A DNA stretch of 64,000 nt from Polytrichum commune (GCA_950295325.1 OX485807.1:43244440-43308439), one strand, 5' to 3'; counted from the first letter of the stretch, positions 48,067-59,710 are shown. Notes: generated by a model from the letters alone, not told the origin. Numbers and translations are program-made.

Positions 48067-48152
48067 ATCACCTGCTGCTGCACACCCTAAACCCACAAAC
48101 TTGGCAGAATTCTGCCAAGTTTGTGGGTTTAGGGTGTGCAGCAGCAGGTGAT
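48067..48152. repeat. Perfect 86-bp palindrome
   Basis: The sequence is its own reverse complement across 43-bp arms with no spacer, centred on GAATTC between 48,109 and 48,110. Each arm includes 'ctgctgctgcacacc', the telomere-like 'ctaaaccc' and 'cttggcagaa'. It sits in the non-coding middle of the CACTA element. Confidence 0.95.
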
Positions 48153-49861
48153 CTGGAGGTTTTATGCCCTCATCGAAAGCCAAACCGAATGTGCTTTTGA
48201 GGCGAGTATGTAGGTACTAAGCTCCGCATAAATTCTGAGAATCACTGATGTCTGTGACTTGGAAGATTAGGGTTTTAATCAAATTCTAGTTCCAACCAGA
48301 ATCTGGATTCCGTGCAAGCCTATGCACACCTAATTACAGAGGTCATCACATCTACAGCTTCCTCAATTGATTCTCATCCTCATGACGTTGGGGTGGAAAT
48401 TAACTAAATGGCAGCGAAGGAGCAGCAAATGCTGCAAGTGAGGCGCATTGTGGATCGGCTTTGGCTATCAGTCAGCGATGATGACCGGATAGGATCACAA
48501 GAGCTGTACTGTGCCATCTTGCTCGTGTACAAGTGAGAGTCACCTGATTCTCAAAAGTAAATTAAGACAATTTGCAACAGATTTATGTTAGTGACACAGC
48601 AAACACATTACAGAGACTGACACATTAGGTAAGTGGGTCTCAAATGGACAAATTTTTCTTTGCACCCACTTCTCATAGGATACGAGACATGCAATTAGTG
48701 CAAGGTGATAAGCAAATCCACATCCTGCACATAGTTGTTTTTCTCATAGGTTTTTGGAGCTCATAGTGTTGGTTGGACCCAAACTGGTTTTATGTTGTGA
48801 TCCTTCGGTGTTTCTTTATTAATTTAAGGTATATTCCATAGATTCCTCTAAAATGATCAATAATTCTCCTGAAGTCTTGAACTTCAACTGGTTATTCCTC
48901 AAGCTCAACCGGTTTCATCTGTAACTAGCAGCCAGTTCTCCCCATTCATTGCTCGTGACTGAAATGAAATAGCTGAACAAACATCCAGTTGTTTTGCATT
49001 CTCTTGCCAGATGGAATTGCAAGGCACAAACTTACTCGAAAATCCCAAGGTTATTGAGTATCTAATGTTCCCTTTTCCATGGCCATAATGAAGTGGTGTA
49101 TTAAGTTTATGGTGGCTTAAGAATAAGAAAATACAGGTCCGGTCATCCTTCAAGTGGTTTATATGTGGATGAACATGTCAAAGATGCCCCAGAATCTACA
49201 CTCACTTTGGTGGTCATTCAATTTTTGTTCCCTAGCTTTGAAGGGTGTACAGGTTTTTGTATGTAGTATGTATGTATGTTATTTTTAGTGAGTTTGAGCT
49301 TGAATTATGGTGTCCCCAGAGTTTTGCACTTCAGAACTTAAGGCAGAATCTTTCAATTTAAGTGACTATTATTCATTTAAATACAAAGCATATTATATTC
49401 TATGCTGCTCCACTTTCAATAGGTTAGGAAAAATTCAAATGGCAATCTACTAACCACAAAGTCGTGCATCCCCATCCCAGGTGGAGTAGGCTGAAGTCTA
49501 AAGTTTGATTGAGTTGTCTGCTCAATCTAGTTTCGGGATTTGACAGATTATGATGCCCTTACAAAGGTACTGCAGGTCGCAATAGATTGCCAAAAGTGTG
49601 AAATGTATTGTAACTGTTGCAACAAAAGAGTGCCAATCATACTTTTGGTTTATGTGACAGTGCGAAGTCACAAAACTTCATCATATAGCGAGTTCAATAG
49701 TCAGTAGTTTGGTTCATGTGACTGACGGCAGTGACGGAGTTTAAACTTTGATGGCACATTCAACTGTGATTCTAGTGTGATTAAGGTACTGAGTTCATAT
49801 GCTGAATTTCGCGTGGATTTCTGTATAGGAGCAGGTGCCATTGACCGCTTTACATTGACAA

Positions 49862-52800
49862 ATGGCCAACCGTGGTGCGATGAGGGCAAGTGACCTCGAC
49901 CTCTGGGAATTGGAGGAGAGAGAAGCAGATAGACTGGGGCTAACGAGTTACCGTTGCCCATGCAAAAATTGTATGGGAGGTCGTTGCATCAGTAGGGCAA
50001 CCATTCGCAAGCATCTCAGGACCATTGGAAGAGACCCTCAATTCACTATGCCAATTTTGGTATGTATAAACTACGTGATGTAATAAGCACTTTTCATTTG
50101 ATGTGCAGTGATAAAATATTTTCAATGATTAATTCCAATAGTGTGCTATGCTCAGGCGGGTCTCGTGGATGTGGAAAACGACCTTGTTGAAGAGGTAGTC
50201 AGGGAAAGCCCTCCTCAGCTTGACAACAACAATGGGGGCATGGACGCAATAAGAATGATCATGGAGTGCCTCTCTAGATACGATAACCTCGAGGACGAAG
50301 ACCGTGAGGATTGTACTCCAACAGACGATGTGGAGGAGGATGACGCAATCCCATGCGTGGAAGGGGATTGCAGGGCAGATGTAATGGAGGAGTTACTGAA
50401 GCATGCCAGAACTCCTCTTTTTGCAGGTGCCACAACAAGTCGGTTGGTCTCAACTCTTCTGCTACTCAATTGTTTTGCCGTGTTTGGAGTATCGAATGCA
50501 TTTGCTGACGAACTACTTCAACTGCTGCATATTCTACTTCCAAGCAACAGTTACCTACCCCGTTCTCACTATGAAGCCCGGAAGTATGTGGTGAAGCTGG
50601 GACTGTCTTATAATATTATACATGCATGCCGCAATGGATGTTGCCTGTTTAGGAAGGAGCTGCAGGATGCGAAGTACTGTCCAAAGTGCAACGCCCCGAG
50701 ATACAAGTCGGAGTCCAGCTCAAACCCATCCAAAATTCTACGCCATTTTCCGTTGATTCCCCGTCTGAAGCGCATGTACCGGTGTAAAAGACTGGCGGAA
50801 CTTAACAAATGGCACGCCAATCAGAAGAAAGAGGGGAGTAACGTGGATTGCGTCCCCGAGTCGAAGGCCTGGAAGCACATTGACTCATTGGATGCCAACT
50901 TTACTGCTGAGCACAGGAACATACGCTTGGGGATGGCTCTAGACGGAGTGAATCCGTTTGGAAACCAGTCGCTCAGTTACTCAACATGGCCGGTTCTCCT
51001 GGTGAACTATAATTTGCCTGCATGGCTAGTGACGAAGCCATTTTTCATCATGTTTGCATTGTTGATTCCAGGTCGCGAGAGCATGACCTCGGAGAACATC
51101 GATGTGTACCTTACTCCACTGATTGAAGAGCTCTTGGAACTCTGGAAAGGGGTACCAGCGATAGATGTTGATGAAGAGCCCCCTAGACAGCATTTTAGAC
51201 TACGGGCTCTACTTCTTTGGTGCATTCACGACTTCCCTGCATACGGACTCACATCTGGCCAAGTCACAAAAGGGTATAGAGCGTGTACGGAGTGTGGGCC
51301 AGATGTTACAACTCGGCGGTCAAAGGCTCTAGGAAAGAATGTATATTTAGGTCACCGCCGGTATCTCAGTAGATGGCATCCCTATCGTAGGCTCAAGCAA
51401 GCATTCGATGGTCAACAGGAGTACCGGCCGCCCCCTCCAATTCTAACAGGATGCGACATCAAGGGCTATGCACAAGAGAGAGTGTCCTTCCTGCAGGAGT
51501 CACAGGGAAGAAGAGGTGGAGGAAAAGGTGACCCCATTCACCGGACCGGAGTGAAGCGACTCTCAACTCTGTACCTGCTTCCGTATTGGCAGGTACTAAG
51601 CGCATTCACTGGTTCCAGTAACTACTTTTAGAATTGTTGACTAAATCTAATAACCTGCTTGATAAGAAGGTTGACTGTGAATAGTGCAATTTCTGAAATC
51701 CATCACTGCATGTAGGGAGGAAAATGAATATGGACCTATATCTTTTCAATGAATGCTTAAGATTCTTTGTCAAAAGTGAGCAAATCTGACGCTGGAATGC
51801 TTTGCTGGGATTTCTGGCAGGACCTCCTCATTAGACATGTTTTGGATCCCATGCACTGTGAAAAAAACATCTGCGAGAACGTGATGAAAACAATTTGGGG
51901 AGTCCGTGACACTTTGAAGGCCAGGCTAGACTTAAAAGAGAGCAATATTCGACCACATCTGCACCCGCTTCCTGGAAGGAAACCTGGGTATGTCGTACTT
52001 CCAACAGCTCCATATATACTATCGAAAGAGGAGAAGGCGAAATTCATAGATATTATCCGCAATTTGAAGACTCCTACAAACTATGCTGGCCAACTTGTAA
52101 AGTGCATTGCGTCGGATGGGAACTTGAAGGGGCTGAAATCTCATGACTACCATGTCTTGATGCAACAGTTGCTCCCCTTGTGTTTGCGCACTCTCTTGGA
52201 CAAGGATACGCGGGTGGCAATAATGCGGCTTAGTAGGGTGTTTGTACGATTGTGTGCAAAGTCCGTAGATCCCTCATCCATGGAACAGTTATTGGAGTAC
52301 ACAGCTGAGACACTATGCATGCTAGAGAAGGTTTTTCCACCTTCATTCTTTGATGTCATGTCACACCTCCCCATTCACCTGGTGCAGCAGTTGGATATAT
52401 GTGGTCCCGTACACACCCGATGGATGTATCCTATTGAGCGATACTTGAAGAGACTGAAGGGCTATGTTAGGCAACAAGCAAAACCCGAGGGATCCATGGC
52501 GAGGGGGTACACAATAGAGGAGGCGTTAGGATTTTGCACAGAGTACATGCAAGACTGTGAGCTAACACGCAGGAGGACCTGGGACGATCAGGAGGAAGTA
52601 GGGGCCAAGAGTGAGGTTGTGGAGGGTACAGGTCGATATCGACTCTTGACATCAGAGCTCAGGGCACGGATTCACGAGTTTGTTCTCACGAACGCGGAGC
52701 CTCTACAGTCATACAGAGAGTAAACATCACTTGTTTTAGTCATGCACTCTGTCTAGAAGGGACAATGTGACTATGTGTAGTCACCAAAGGTCTATTGTGT

Positions 52801-53543
52801 ACTAATTCTAGTCATCATATTGCAACACATGACTAGAGAATGTTTTGTAGATGACGTTTCCGCTATCTGCCGGCTGTTTTTGTTATGTAAAAACTTTCCA
52901 TCCACTGTGGCTTCTAATCAGACGTCACTACTTGGAGATGGAAGCGCGGCACAGAATGCGTGCAGAGATACGCCGTCGATCACGGGGTAGAAGAGTAGAG
53001 TATCCACCAATCGCAAGGAATGAGCAGTTTTCTGTGTGGTTTCCTGCTGCAGTGCAACGGGATGTGGCAGCAGGCACACATGTCCATGAAGATGTTCTTG
53101 GCCTTGTCCTACCACCTTCATGTGAGGCAAGATCGTATCGCAGCATGTATGCATACGGGAACCATATACGTGTACGCGGAGCAGAGGTAGACTTGTCAAC
53201 GTGCGACAGCGGAGTAGCTGCAACATTCTCACAATCTTGCCGTGCCAGCAGAAAGGACAAGAATCACAGGCTCGCGAACGTGGAGTACGTGGGGTGGGTC
53301 GAAGAGATTATTGGTGTTGACTATGGGAAGTTCGAGTTACTCCTACTGTATTGTAAGTGGGTCCAAGCTACGTGGATTGGGCCACGGGCAACTATGAAGA
53401 GAGATGAGTACGGTTTCACTCTCGTGAACATTGACCGTACCATTCCGTATTCATTAGATTCGTTTGCGTTTCCTCTTCATGCTCAACAGGTTTTCTTTGT
53501 TGACGATGTGGCACATCCTGGGTGCAACGACGCTACCGTGTGA
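49862..53543 (+). CDS. CACTA transposase, TNP2-like
   Basis: Catalytic protein of CACTA (En/Spm) elements. Exons 49862-50059, 50156-51592, 51821-52719 and 52922-53543 join in consistent phase to 1,051 codons plus stop. Domains in order are: an N-terminal zinc-binding motif RCPCKNCMGGRC (residues 31-42); the Transposase_21 core, which includes YCPKCNAPRY, GMALDGVNPFGNQ and DFPAYGLTSGQ; and RHVLDPMHCEKNICENV just after the exon 2/3 joint. These are followed by a DUF4218-like region (LPIHLVQQLDICGPVHTRWMYPIERYL) and a DUF4216-like region (VEYVGWVEEIIGVDYGKFEL to QQVFFVDDVAHPG). The ORF stops soon after the last motif, at the point where element sequence appears to end, so the natural C-terminus may be lost. 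No internal stop or frameshift was found, so it could still encode a nearly full protein. Confidence 0.88.
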
Positions 53544-54131
53544 GCGGTGGGACGCGAGCGGTGAGCAGTGAGCAGAAAAAAGTCAACGCTTTCCAATTAT
53601 AGTAATAAAATTTCCAAATTTAGAATCCATAAATAGAAAAAAATCGTGGGACCTCTTTTTTTAGAAAAAAATGATGGACCTATTTCCGTGGAAATTTTGA
53701 GGGATTTAAGGACAGAGACTTGGTTTTAGGGTACCTTTCAGAGAGACTAATTCACATGATTTACTTAAACCAGGGAACTTTTGACTGTCCATATTATGGT
53801 GAGAGCCGCTTAATCATAGGCTATGGTCACAACGTAAGAGAAAATTCTAAGTCATAAAATTAAAGCATTAAAGCATTCAAGCAAAGTAGCAAAACTCGTA
53901 CCATTCAATAACATCTAAAACTACTGTTGGAAGGAGAGACCCATAAATATTTAGAAACCTTTATAGATATTTAAAAACAATTACAATTCACATCATGTAG
54001 ATAATGATAGGTCTGAAATATCAGCGATATTTTCGGAAAACGTGCACTCATACTATAGTATACTCAACGCAATAATACTTAGCGACAAATTATAAATAAA
54101 GGGGGCAGCCTAGCTCCTATAGGTATCCACG
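53544..54131. other. Junction sequence between CACTA and Mutator-like elements
   Basis: Begins with a 'gagcggtgggacgcgagcgg' GC-rich segment and then becomes AT-rich. There is no gene. It contains neither a CACTA terminus nor an obvious Mutator terminal repeat. The first ~35 bp loosely resemble sequence at 26,160. Confidence 0.4.
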
Positions 54132-57100
54132 CTAAGGTCCCACATGCTTTATGATGCCACTTTCGAGGAGGTGCTTCACTTCATTGAAACTAAGACTCGG
54201 AGCATGGATGAAAGTGTCTTCGTATTGATCCAAGTTGCAGGTCACACGGAAGATGAAGTACAAGTGCTTGCAGTTCACCCAAGTGCGCCGCTTTCCAAGT
54301 GCTCTTGCTGACATCTCCACGAAATCCGGGCAGGTGCACGACGGGAAGGTGCTGATAGTGATACGATACTCTTCAACCTTAGCCTTCTTTCGGGACTGGA
54401 AGAGAATGATGCAGCCGATCCCTGGGTGAGGTATCATTGTGACGGAGGTGATTTGTCCGTCGACGTTGAGGGCTGACTCCCACTTGTTGCGTTGTTGGAC
54501 GCATGGTCCGTTGTTACTGCGTCGGATCTTCTTTCCAAACCTCAGCGTAGGGTATTGATCGGCTTGGGCCGGGGTAGGGAGTTCGGCCATGGATGAGGCA
54601 ACATTGGAGGAGTCGCCGAAGAGTCTTCTGGGTGACACATCTTGACGCTGCTGAAGTTGGAATCCCCCTTCTTCAAGGGCCAGAACCTCCTAGAGAGTGA
54701 GGTTTGTCCCAGTGAGGACAGGCCAGACGTCCGGGACATCCGGACGGTGCTGCACCCACTTCCTCCTGGTGCCTTTGACACATCTTTCAATGTCGTCGTT
54801 GCAGAAGAAGAATTGTGTCAAAAATTCCTTGTTCTTCTTGTAGTCGCGCATGTAGCCGGTGTACGTAGGAGCTGGAGTACTTTTACCATGCCGAACGATT
54901 TTCTGGGTGCACTTGGTCTTTGTGCGAGCTTGCATGGCGAAGCAGGCCTTGGCGGAAGTCTTGGGCAGTCTAGAAATGTGCCACTTGGAGACATCGCAGT
55001 GGGTCTCCTGAATGTTATTGACGTGGGTGACCCGTTGTGGAATCGATTTCTCGGGTGATTGTGCTAGGGGCAGGTCTGATGGTGTGGAGGAATCCGTACG
55101 TGCCTTGGTTGACCTAGTGCTCACTCGTGGATGAGAGAAGCTAACCTTGTCGGGTCTATATGAATCATGATCAGAACCAGGGGGCATATCAAGTTTGCGC
55201 TTGGTGGTGCCAAAGACCTCCTCTCCTTCGAGTTGGGGTTTGCGGGTGCACCAATGCTCTGCTCCAGGCATGTGCTCGAGTGCTGCAACAATTCTCTTGG
55301 CGTCACCGGATCGTTGTGCAGCACGAAGGCAGAGTTCTTCCTTTCCTGGGCCAGTACCAGAGCGATCACCCTTCAAGTAGGCGTAGTAGTTCGTACATTG
55401 CATGAACGCCCTCACAAAATCATCGACGGTCGCAACATACAGATTAGAGCCACGGTTTCCAGATTGCTGAAGCCATTTGTTATGGACTGTCTCGGAGAGG
55501 TTGCAAGATGGCATCTCTGCCAACTCAGAATCTGTGAAATTCTGAGAGAAATCAAGAAAATGTAGTGAGAATGCTTTGTACAAAAACAGGCTAAAATCCT
55601 AAACTGACACCCACAAACAAAAAAACCCACAAAAACAAAACAAAATCCAAAAAAAAATTCGGACCAAAAAGCGAAACACACACTGTGGGTGGGTACTCAC
55701 TAGTTGCATGAAACCACCCCATTGACGGTAACGAAAGTGCCAGAATGCAAGCCATGTATCAAGGTCTTTGATTCCTTCCTCAGATGCAACTCCAGAGGAT
55801 AGCCACCAAGCCCGGATGGCAAGATAACGGGACTCGGACTGCTCGGGAGTCTTGGCATCCTTGTACTGCTTGCATAACAACTTGTGTTGCTGTTGGAGGT
55901 CGGGCTTGATATGGGTGGCGGTGTGGCGCTCCATAGACACTGTCCAATGCAATAGACATGTCCTCTCGCGAGACTCCATAGGAACCTTGGGATCACCGTT
56001 GCCATAGATAATCCTAACTGCATTCCAATTGGCTTGTGCACTGTCCGCCATGAACCCTTTGAAGTTAACTTTAGCAATGCCATGTTTGAGCATAACTTCA
56101 TTGAGCCCATGCCATAGAAGGCTCTGCGCCGCGACATCCTCAGACTGCATATCACAAACTGCAATAGTCATAACCCGGCAGTAGGCCGAGTCATAGACAT
56201 GGCAAGCCATGGTCGTCCACCCCTTGACACGCTTGACATGGTCAAACATGACCCAAGCATCCTGCAAATCACCGTGTGGTTGCATTCTCCTGACAAAGTC
56301 CACTCCAGACCCAGGGCCCACCTCGGACATCTTGAAGATGTAGACTTTCTCCAACAGCTTTCCTTGGCCTGGGAATTTATTTTCTTGCACATAGGGCCAA
56401 CTGCTATGACCTCTAAGTCCGGTGATGCTGTCAATGATCCCCCCTCGGCCAATGCGCTTGAAGGAGGTGACAGTGTTTCGAATACTCGGGGTGCTGAGGT
56501 GTTGGTACCTGTCCATGACAAACTTCATGGACTCGAGGTCCATAACTTTATTGGGATCAGATCCCGTGCGTAGAAGATACTTGGCCAGGAACTCTTTACT
56601 TGCAGCCAATGCAATGGCAGAGTTGGTGGCGGTGGGAGTCCGCTCAACCTCTCTACCAATGAGATCATGAATTTTGACCTTAGACTCTCTACAGACACCT
56701 TGCGAAACGGGGTGATGGTGATGACCCATATGGATGCATGCACGAGTCATGTCACCTCTGCCAAGAACATAGTACATCTTAGCTTGGCAAGTATCAAGAC
56801 AATAGGGTGGTGTCTTACAGACCTTACAAACGAGAGATGACCCAGCTGGGGGATCAGCATCTGCGGTGAAGGGTGAGGGGGTACAGCCTTCCCATTCGGT
56901 CTCGTTGACGTCAGTGGCTCGATTGGGGCGGTTGAGATAATCACATCCCTCGTTATGACAGCAGAGATGGCCAACACAAGATGAAAACCGGAAGGTCAAG
57001 CCGAGATCATTAGTAATGTTAGAGGTTTTTGTCCTACACCAAGCATGACCGTCGAAACGCTTGTCCATTCCGAACATGAGTTTAGCATGGGAATGGGGAG

Positions 57101-57800
57101 CATCAGCTCCGAGAGGAGGAAACTCAAAGATGACGTCGCCGTCAAAAACAGAGGGGAGGAAGTCAACCTTCTCATGCCTAACGGATTCATAATCAATACT
57201 CTTGAGGATGTTCTTGGACCTTGGTCGGGTTGCAAGCAACTTCAATTGCTGGACAACACTGGGATGATCTATGGAGACACCTGGGTGAACTGGGGGTCTG
57301 GAAGTAGGTGGTTGACTCACAGTAGGCGAGTGTGGAATCCTGAGAGGATTGATGAAGGGCTGATCCTGCGATGGAGGTGGGGTAATGTCTGAGGCAGGTG
57401 GCACATCATCATCAGAGTCATCGCTGAGCAAGGTAACCTCTTGGATGTCGGGCTCCTTCTTGACCGTCGCCAGAAGAGGAGCCTGCGTGGTGGAGGTGAG
57501 GGACACGCCTGGTGTAAGCAACACAGTTGTGGTGGCCATCTCCGACTCGGTGACGCCTATGGCCTTGTACTTTGCAGGGAGCAAAAACCAAACCCTACCA
57601 TCGTCAATGCGAAAGGACATCTGAAGGACAGTGTGAATCAAGTCACCGTTGTCATCAAAGACCTCTTCCTCGACATGAATTGAGTCTGGGTGGAATCTAA
57701 ACCTCAGACTAAGGAACGACTCCGCGACTTTGGCTAGACCATCATCTCCTAGAGGGATCATAAGGGGGATGGAATGGTGCAGTGCTCGGATGGTGGCCAT
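54132..57800 (-). CDS. Mutator-like transposase with SWIM domain
   Basis: Starts at ATG 57,800. Exon 1 is 57800-55701 (exactly 700 codons, GTGAGT donor). Exon 2 starts at 55,541 after a CTCAG acceptor and runs to about 54,750; its donor is uncertain. Exon 3 runs from about 54,645 to the stop at 54,132. Candidate catalytic Asp residues are D520 (WVMFDH) and D586 (GFMADSAQANWNAV), followed by C615/H618 (CLLHW), the C-x2-H signature between the second Asp and Glu in Mutator-like enzymes. Cys/His clusters near residue 285 (GHLCCHNEGCDYL) may bind zinc. Exon 3 ends with a SWIM motif CTCPDF...NCKHLYF, which usually binds DNA. Exon 2 has a Ser/Lys-rich linker. No internal stop was found in exons 1 or 3. 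Total size is about 1,100 residues. Confidence 0.75.
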
Positions 57801-58266
57801 TGTAGAAGGAATGTAAATGCGAGCACACAGAAGGGAGTGGCCAAATGGGCAATGGAATTAAGTTGAGCAGAAAGTGGGGCGGTGTATATAGTGATGTGGT
57901 TAGAAGGGCATGGCAAGATGGAATCTATGAAAGACGGCGGAGACTTGGATTAATAGTGGAATAATAAGCGGACTCATGATAGCAACATGATTAAGAACTG
58001 AAAATGCAATGCAACAATTACTTAAGTTAGTCATGAACGTATGCCAATCCAATGTAGATATATTAAGAACAAACATGAGGCTGAATGCCGAGAGCCGTAA
58101 TTATAAATACACCAGAGACCACGTGAACCATTTAGTGGATGTAAGCGACATTAAAATAGATATTGGCAAATAAGGTCATAAGAATGACGGCCGCCACGAA
58201 TAATGTGGAGAGCATGATAGTAGCTATGCAATAATAAATTCTAACAAATAGAATGCAACAATGTGA
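57801..58266. promoter_or_regulatory. Presumed promoter of the Mutator-like transposase
   Basis: This 466-bp gap separates the transposase start from the end of the small ORF upstream on the same strand. No clear TATA box was recognised and no repeat was seen. Its role is inferred from position. Confidence 0.3.
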
Positions 58267-58692
58267 TTAACGACGAAGACGCTTATGGGGACCTTTGCCA
58301 TTTTTGTCACCGTCATGTTTATGACAATGGTCAATCCCTAAACTATGAACTGCAATGCATCCTGCGCAACCGAGTCCTTGATGTTTGGGACGTGGGGCAC
58401 CCCTTGATAGAGATCTAGAGTAAGTTCCCGGTTTAATAACCCCTACTTTAGAATAGGCATGATTCTGGAAAGTAGACTTGTCCTCTATCATCTTTGCATC
58501 ATCCGCCTGCAAAGATGGAGACCGTGGATGTGGAGTGTGATCTGCGACCGCCGGAGTAACGGAGCAGTCAGGGGGGTTGGCAATCTTCATGTTGTTGTCG
58601 ACTGCAGAACCATCGATGGACAACGTGGTGTGAATTTGAGATGAAATAGGAGCACCTAAAGGAGCAAGACTTGGGAGACCATCAGTACCCAT
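58267..58692 (-). CDS. Small Mutator-associated protein, copy 2 (unknown function)
   Basis: 141 codons starting ATGGGTACTGATGG at 58,692; the frame is open further upstream, but that part is hydrophobic and poorly protein-like. HAYSKVGVIKPGTYSR lies near residues 80-95, almost identical to the ORF at 26,717. It is followed by a possible metal-binding segment, CAGCIAVHSLGIDHCHKH, and a basic end (GPHKRLRR) that could be a nuclear or nucleic-acid binding tail. It lies 466 bp upstream of the Mutator-like transposase on the same strand. No known domain is recognised. The repeated pairing with the same transposase type suggests an accessory transposon protein, but this is inference. Confidence 0.6.
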   Translation of the reverse strand: MGTDGLPSLAPLGAPISSQIHTTLSIDGSAVDNNMKIANPPDCSVTPAVADHTPHPRSPSLQADDAKMIEDKSTFQNHAYSKVGVIKPGTYSRSLSRGAPRPKHQGLGCAGCIAVHSLGIDHCHKHDGDKNGKGPHKRLRR

Positions 58693-59063
58693 TGGAGAAG
58701 GATATGATGATATGACATGAAGGAATGGGTACAAGTAATGGGGTATTATATACACCAAGGGTAGACACCAATACCCGAATATTTGACAACCTGGTAGATC
58801 AATTAATAGACAATATATATTCATGTAAATAGTGGACAACATGTTTCATTTAGGATTAGATGTACTACCATAATAGTCATTACTTTATCAAAACAATATA
58901 GCTGACACCGATTAGGTAGATTAGACACTAGCGGCGCCTTTTGTAGTGTTTTAATGCAGTGTGGATAAACCGAGGAATAAATAAAGAAATTGCAGGTTAA
59001 TTATCTAAATCCAAGATAATAGGAACATAATCATGGCGCCTAGATGCTTGAGTATGGTAAGAG

Positions 59064-59710
59064 ATGAACACTCGGTCGAGAGCGAGAGCAGAACGAGAAG
59101 TGAGGAGGAGTATTGAGAAACAGAGGCGGATTGAGAGAAATGAGAGGTTCGCTACTAGAGATAACGTAGTGACCCCGTACAAATTGAGGTCAACCATGGG
59201 AAGAAAAGGAGATAATTCAAAAAAAGCTACTCACAGTCGTTCAAAGCGATATGTTGAGTCATTTGAAAAGGCGGAGGTTGTTCCCATTAGGTTATTCTCT
59301 TTAGGAGAGGAAGACAACTCTGTGGAAAACGAAGAAATTCAGGTATGCTCTGGTTACATTACATTCATGTTGAATTTATTCAAAGTTTATGAGTCCCCGG
59401 CATAGTTGGCTTGAAAGGGAATCATTATGTCTTCAGAGGCAGCTCCCCTATACAATCAACATCAATTGTTGAAGATACTTTGTCGCATCATTGCAAGTTT
59501 GGAACCAAACCTAAACCTGGTTTCGGGCAGAGGCAACAGCAACCAGGAAACGCAGCATCGAGTGAATCTACTTCGGAAAACACTAGGCAACAGATCATTC
59601 GGAACAGTGAGGACGTTGAGTGCGAAGAGGAAAGATTGGGTCGAGAGGAAGCCAACATGGAGACCGATGGCGAGTACTCTACAGAAGAGGTCAACCAGTT
59701 AAACCAATGA
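59064..59710 (+). CDS. Small basic-to-acidic protein, two exons (unknown)
   Basis: Exon 1 starts ATGAACACTCGG at 59,064 and encodes an Arg/Lys-rich segment (RSRARAEREVRRSIEKQRRI), then ends at a GTATGC donor after 59,342. A second open block ends at 59,710 and is Gln/Ser/Glu-rich (CEEERLGREEANMETDGEY). The best acceptor, at about 59,433, does not match the donor phase without a less usual site, so the joint is unresolved. The basic N-terminus suggests a nuclear protein. It may be a 5' part of the gene that continues at 63,163, with the satellite as an intron, but I cannot show this. Confidence 0.4.

Larger units (their letters stand above)
46222..49861. promoter_or_regulatory. Intergenic region between the two divergent CACTA genes
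   Basis: No supported gene lies in these 3.6 kb. Both element genes start at its edges, so it must hold their promoters. It contains telomere-like motifs (TTTAGGG units at about 46,391 and 46,841), a ~65-bp block near 46,608 repeated at about 49,706 ('tttggttcatgtgactgac'), a ~200-bp tandem repeat, a long hairpin and an 86-bp perfect palindrome. Regulatory function is inferred from position only. Confidence 0.5.
39708..53530. mobile_element. Large CACTA (En/Spm) element, right end missing
   Basis: The left terminus CACTACAAGAAAACC is a classic CACTA end, preceded by AAT. Two genes are divergently transcribed from the middle: a TnpA-like gene leftward (46,221 to 40,810) and a TNP2-like gene rightward (49,862 to 53,543). 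The expected right terminus (reverse complement, GTTTTCTTGTAGTG) and subterminal repeats are not found after 53,543, where different sequence begins. The element is therefore truncated or disrupted on the right. It has itself received a solo LTR (41,732). Confidence 0.85.

Noticed and set aside
26158..53620. 'tgtgagcg(a/g)tggg ... gagcagaaaa' similarity between about 26,160 and 53,541 as a shared Mutator terminus
   Set aside because: Similarity covers only about 35 bp, is imperfect, and no inverted partner or 9-bp duplication was found at either locus.
55160..57683. Plus-strand frames over the Mutator-like transposase
   Set aside because: Shadows of the minus-strand coding exons; no motifs of their own.
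58925..58960. CACTACAAAAGGCGCC (read on the minus strand) resembling a CACTA terminus
   Set aside because: It does not match the left end of the 39,708 element, and no partner terminus with the same sequence was found in the window.
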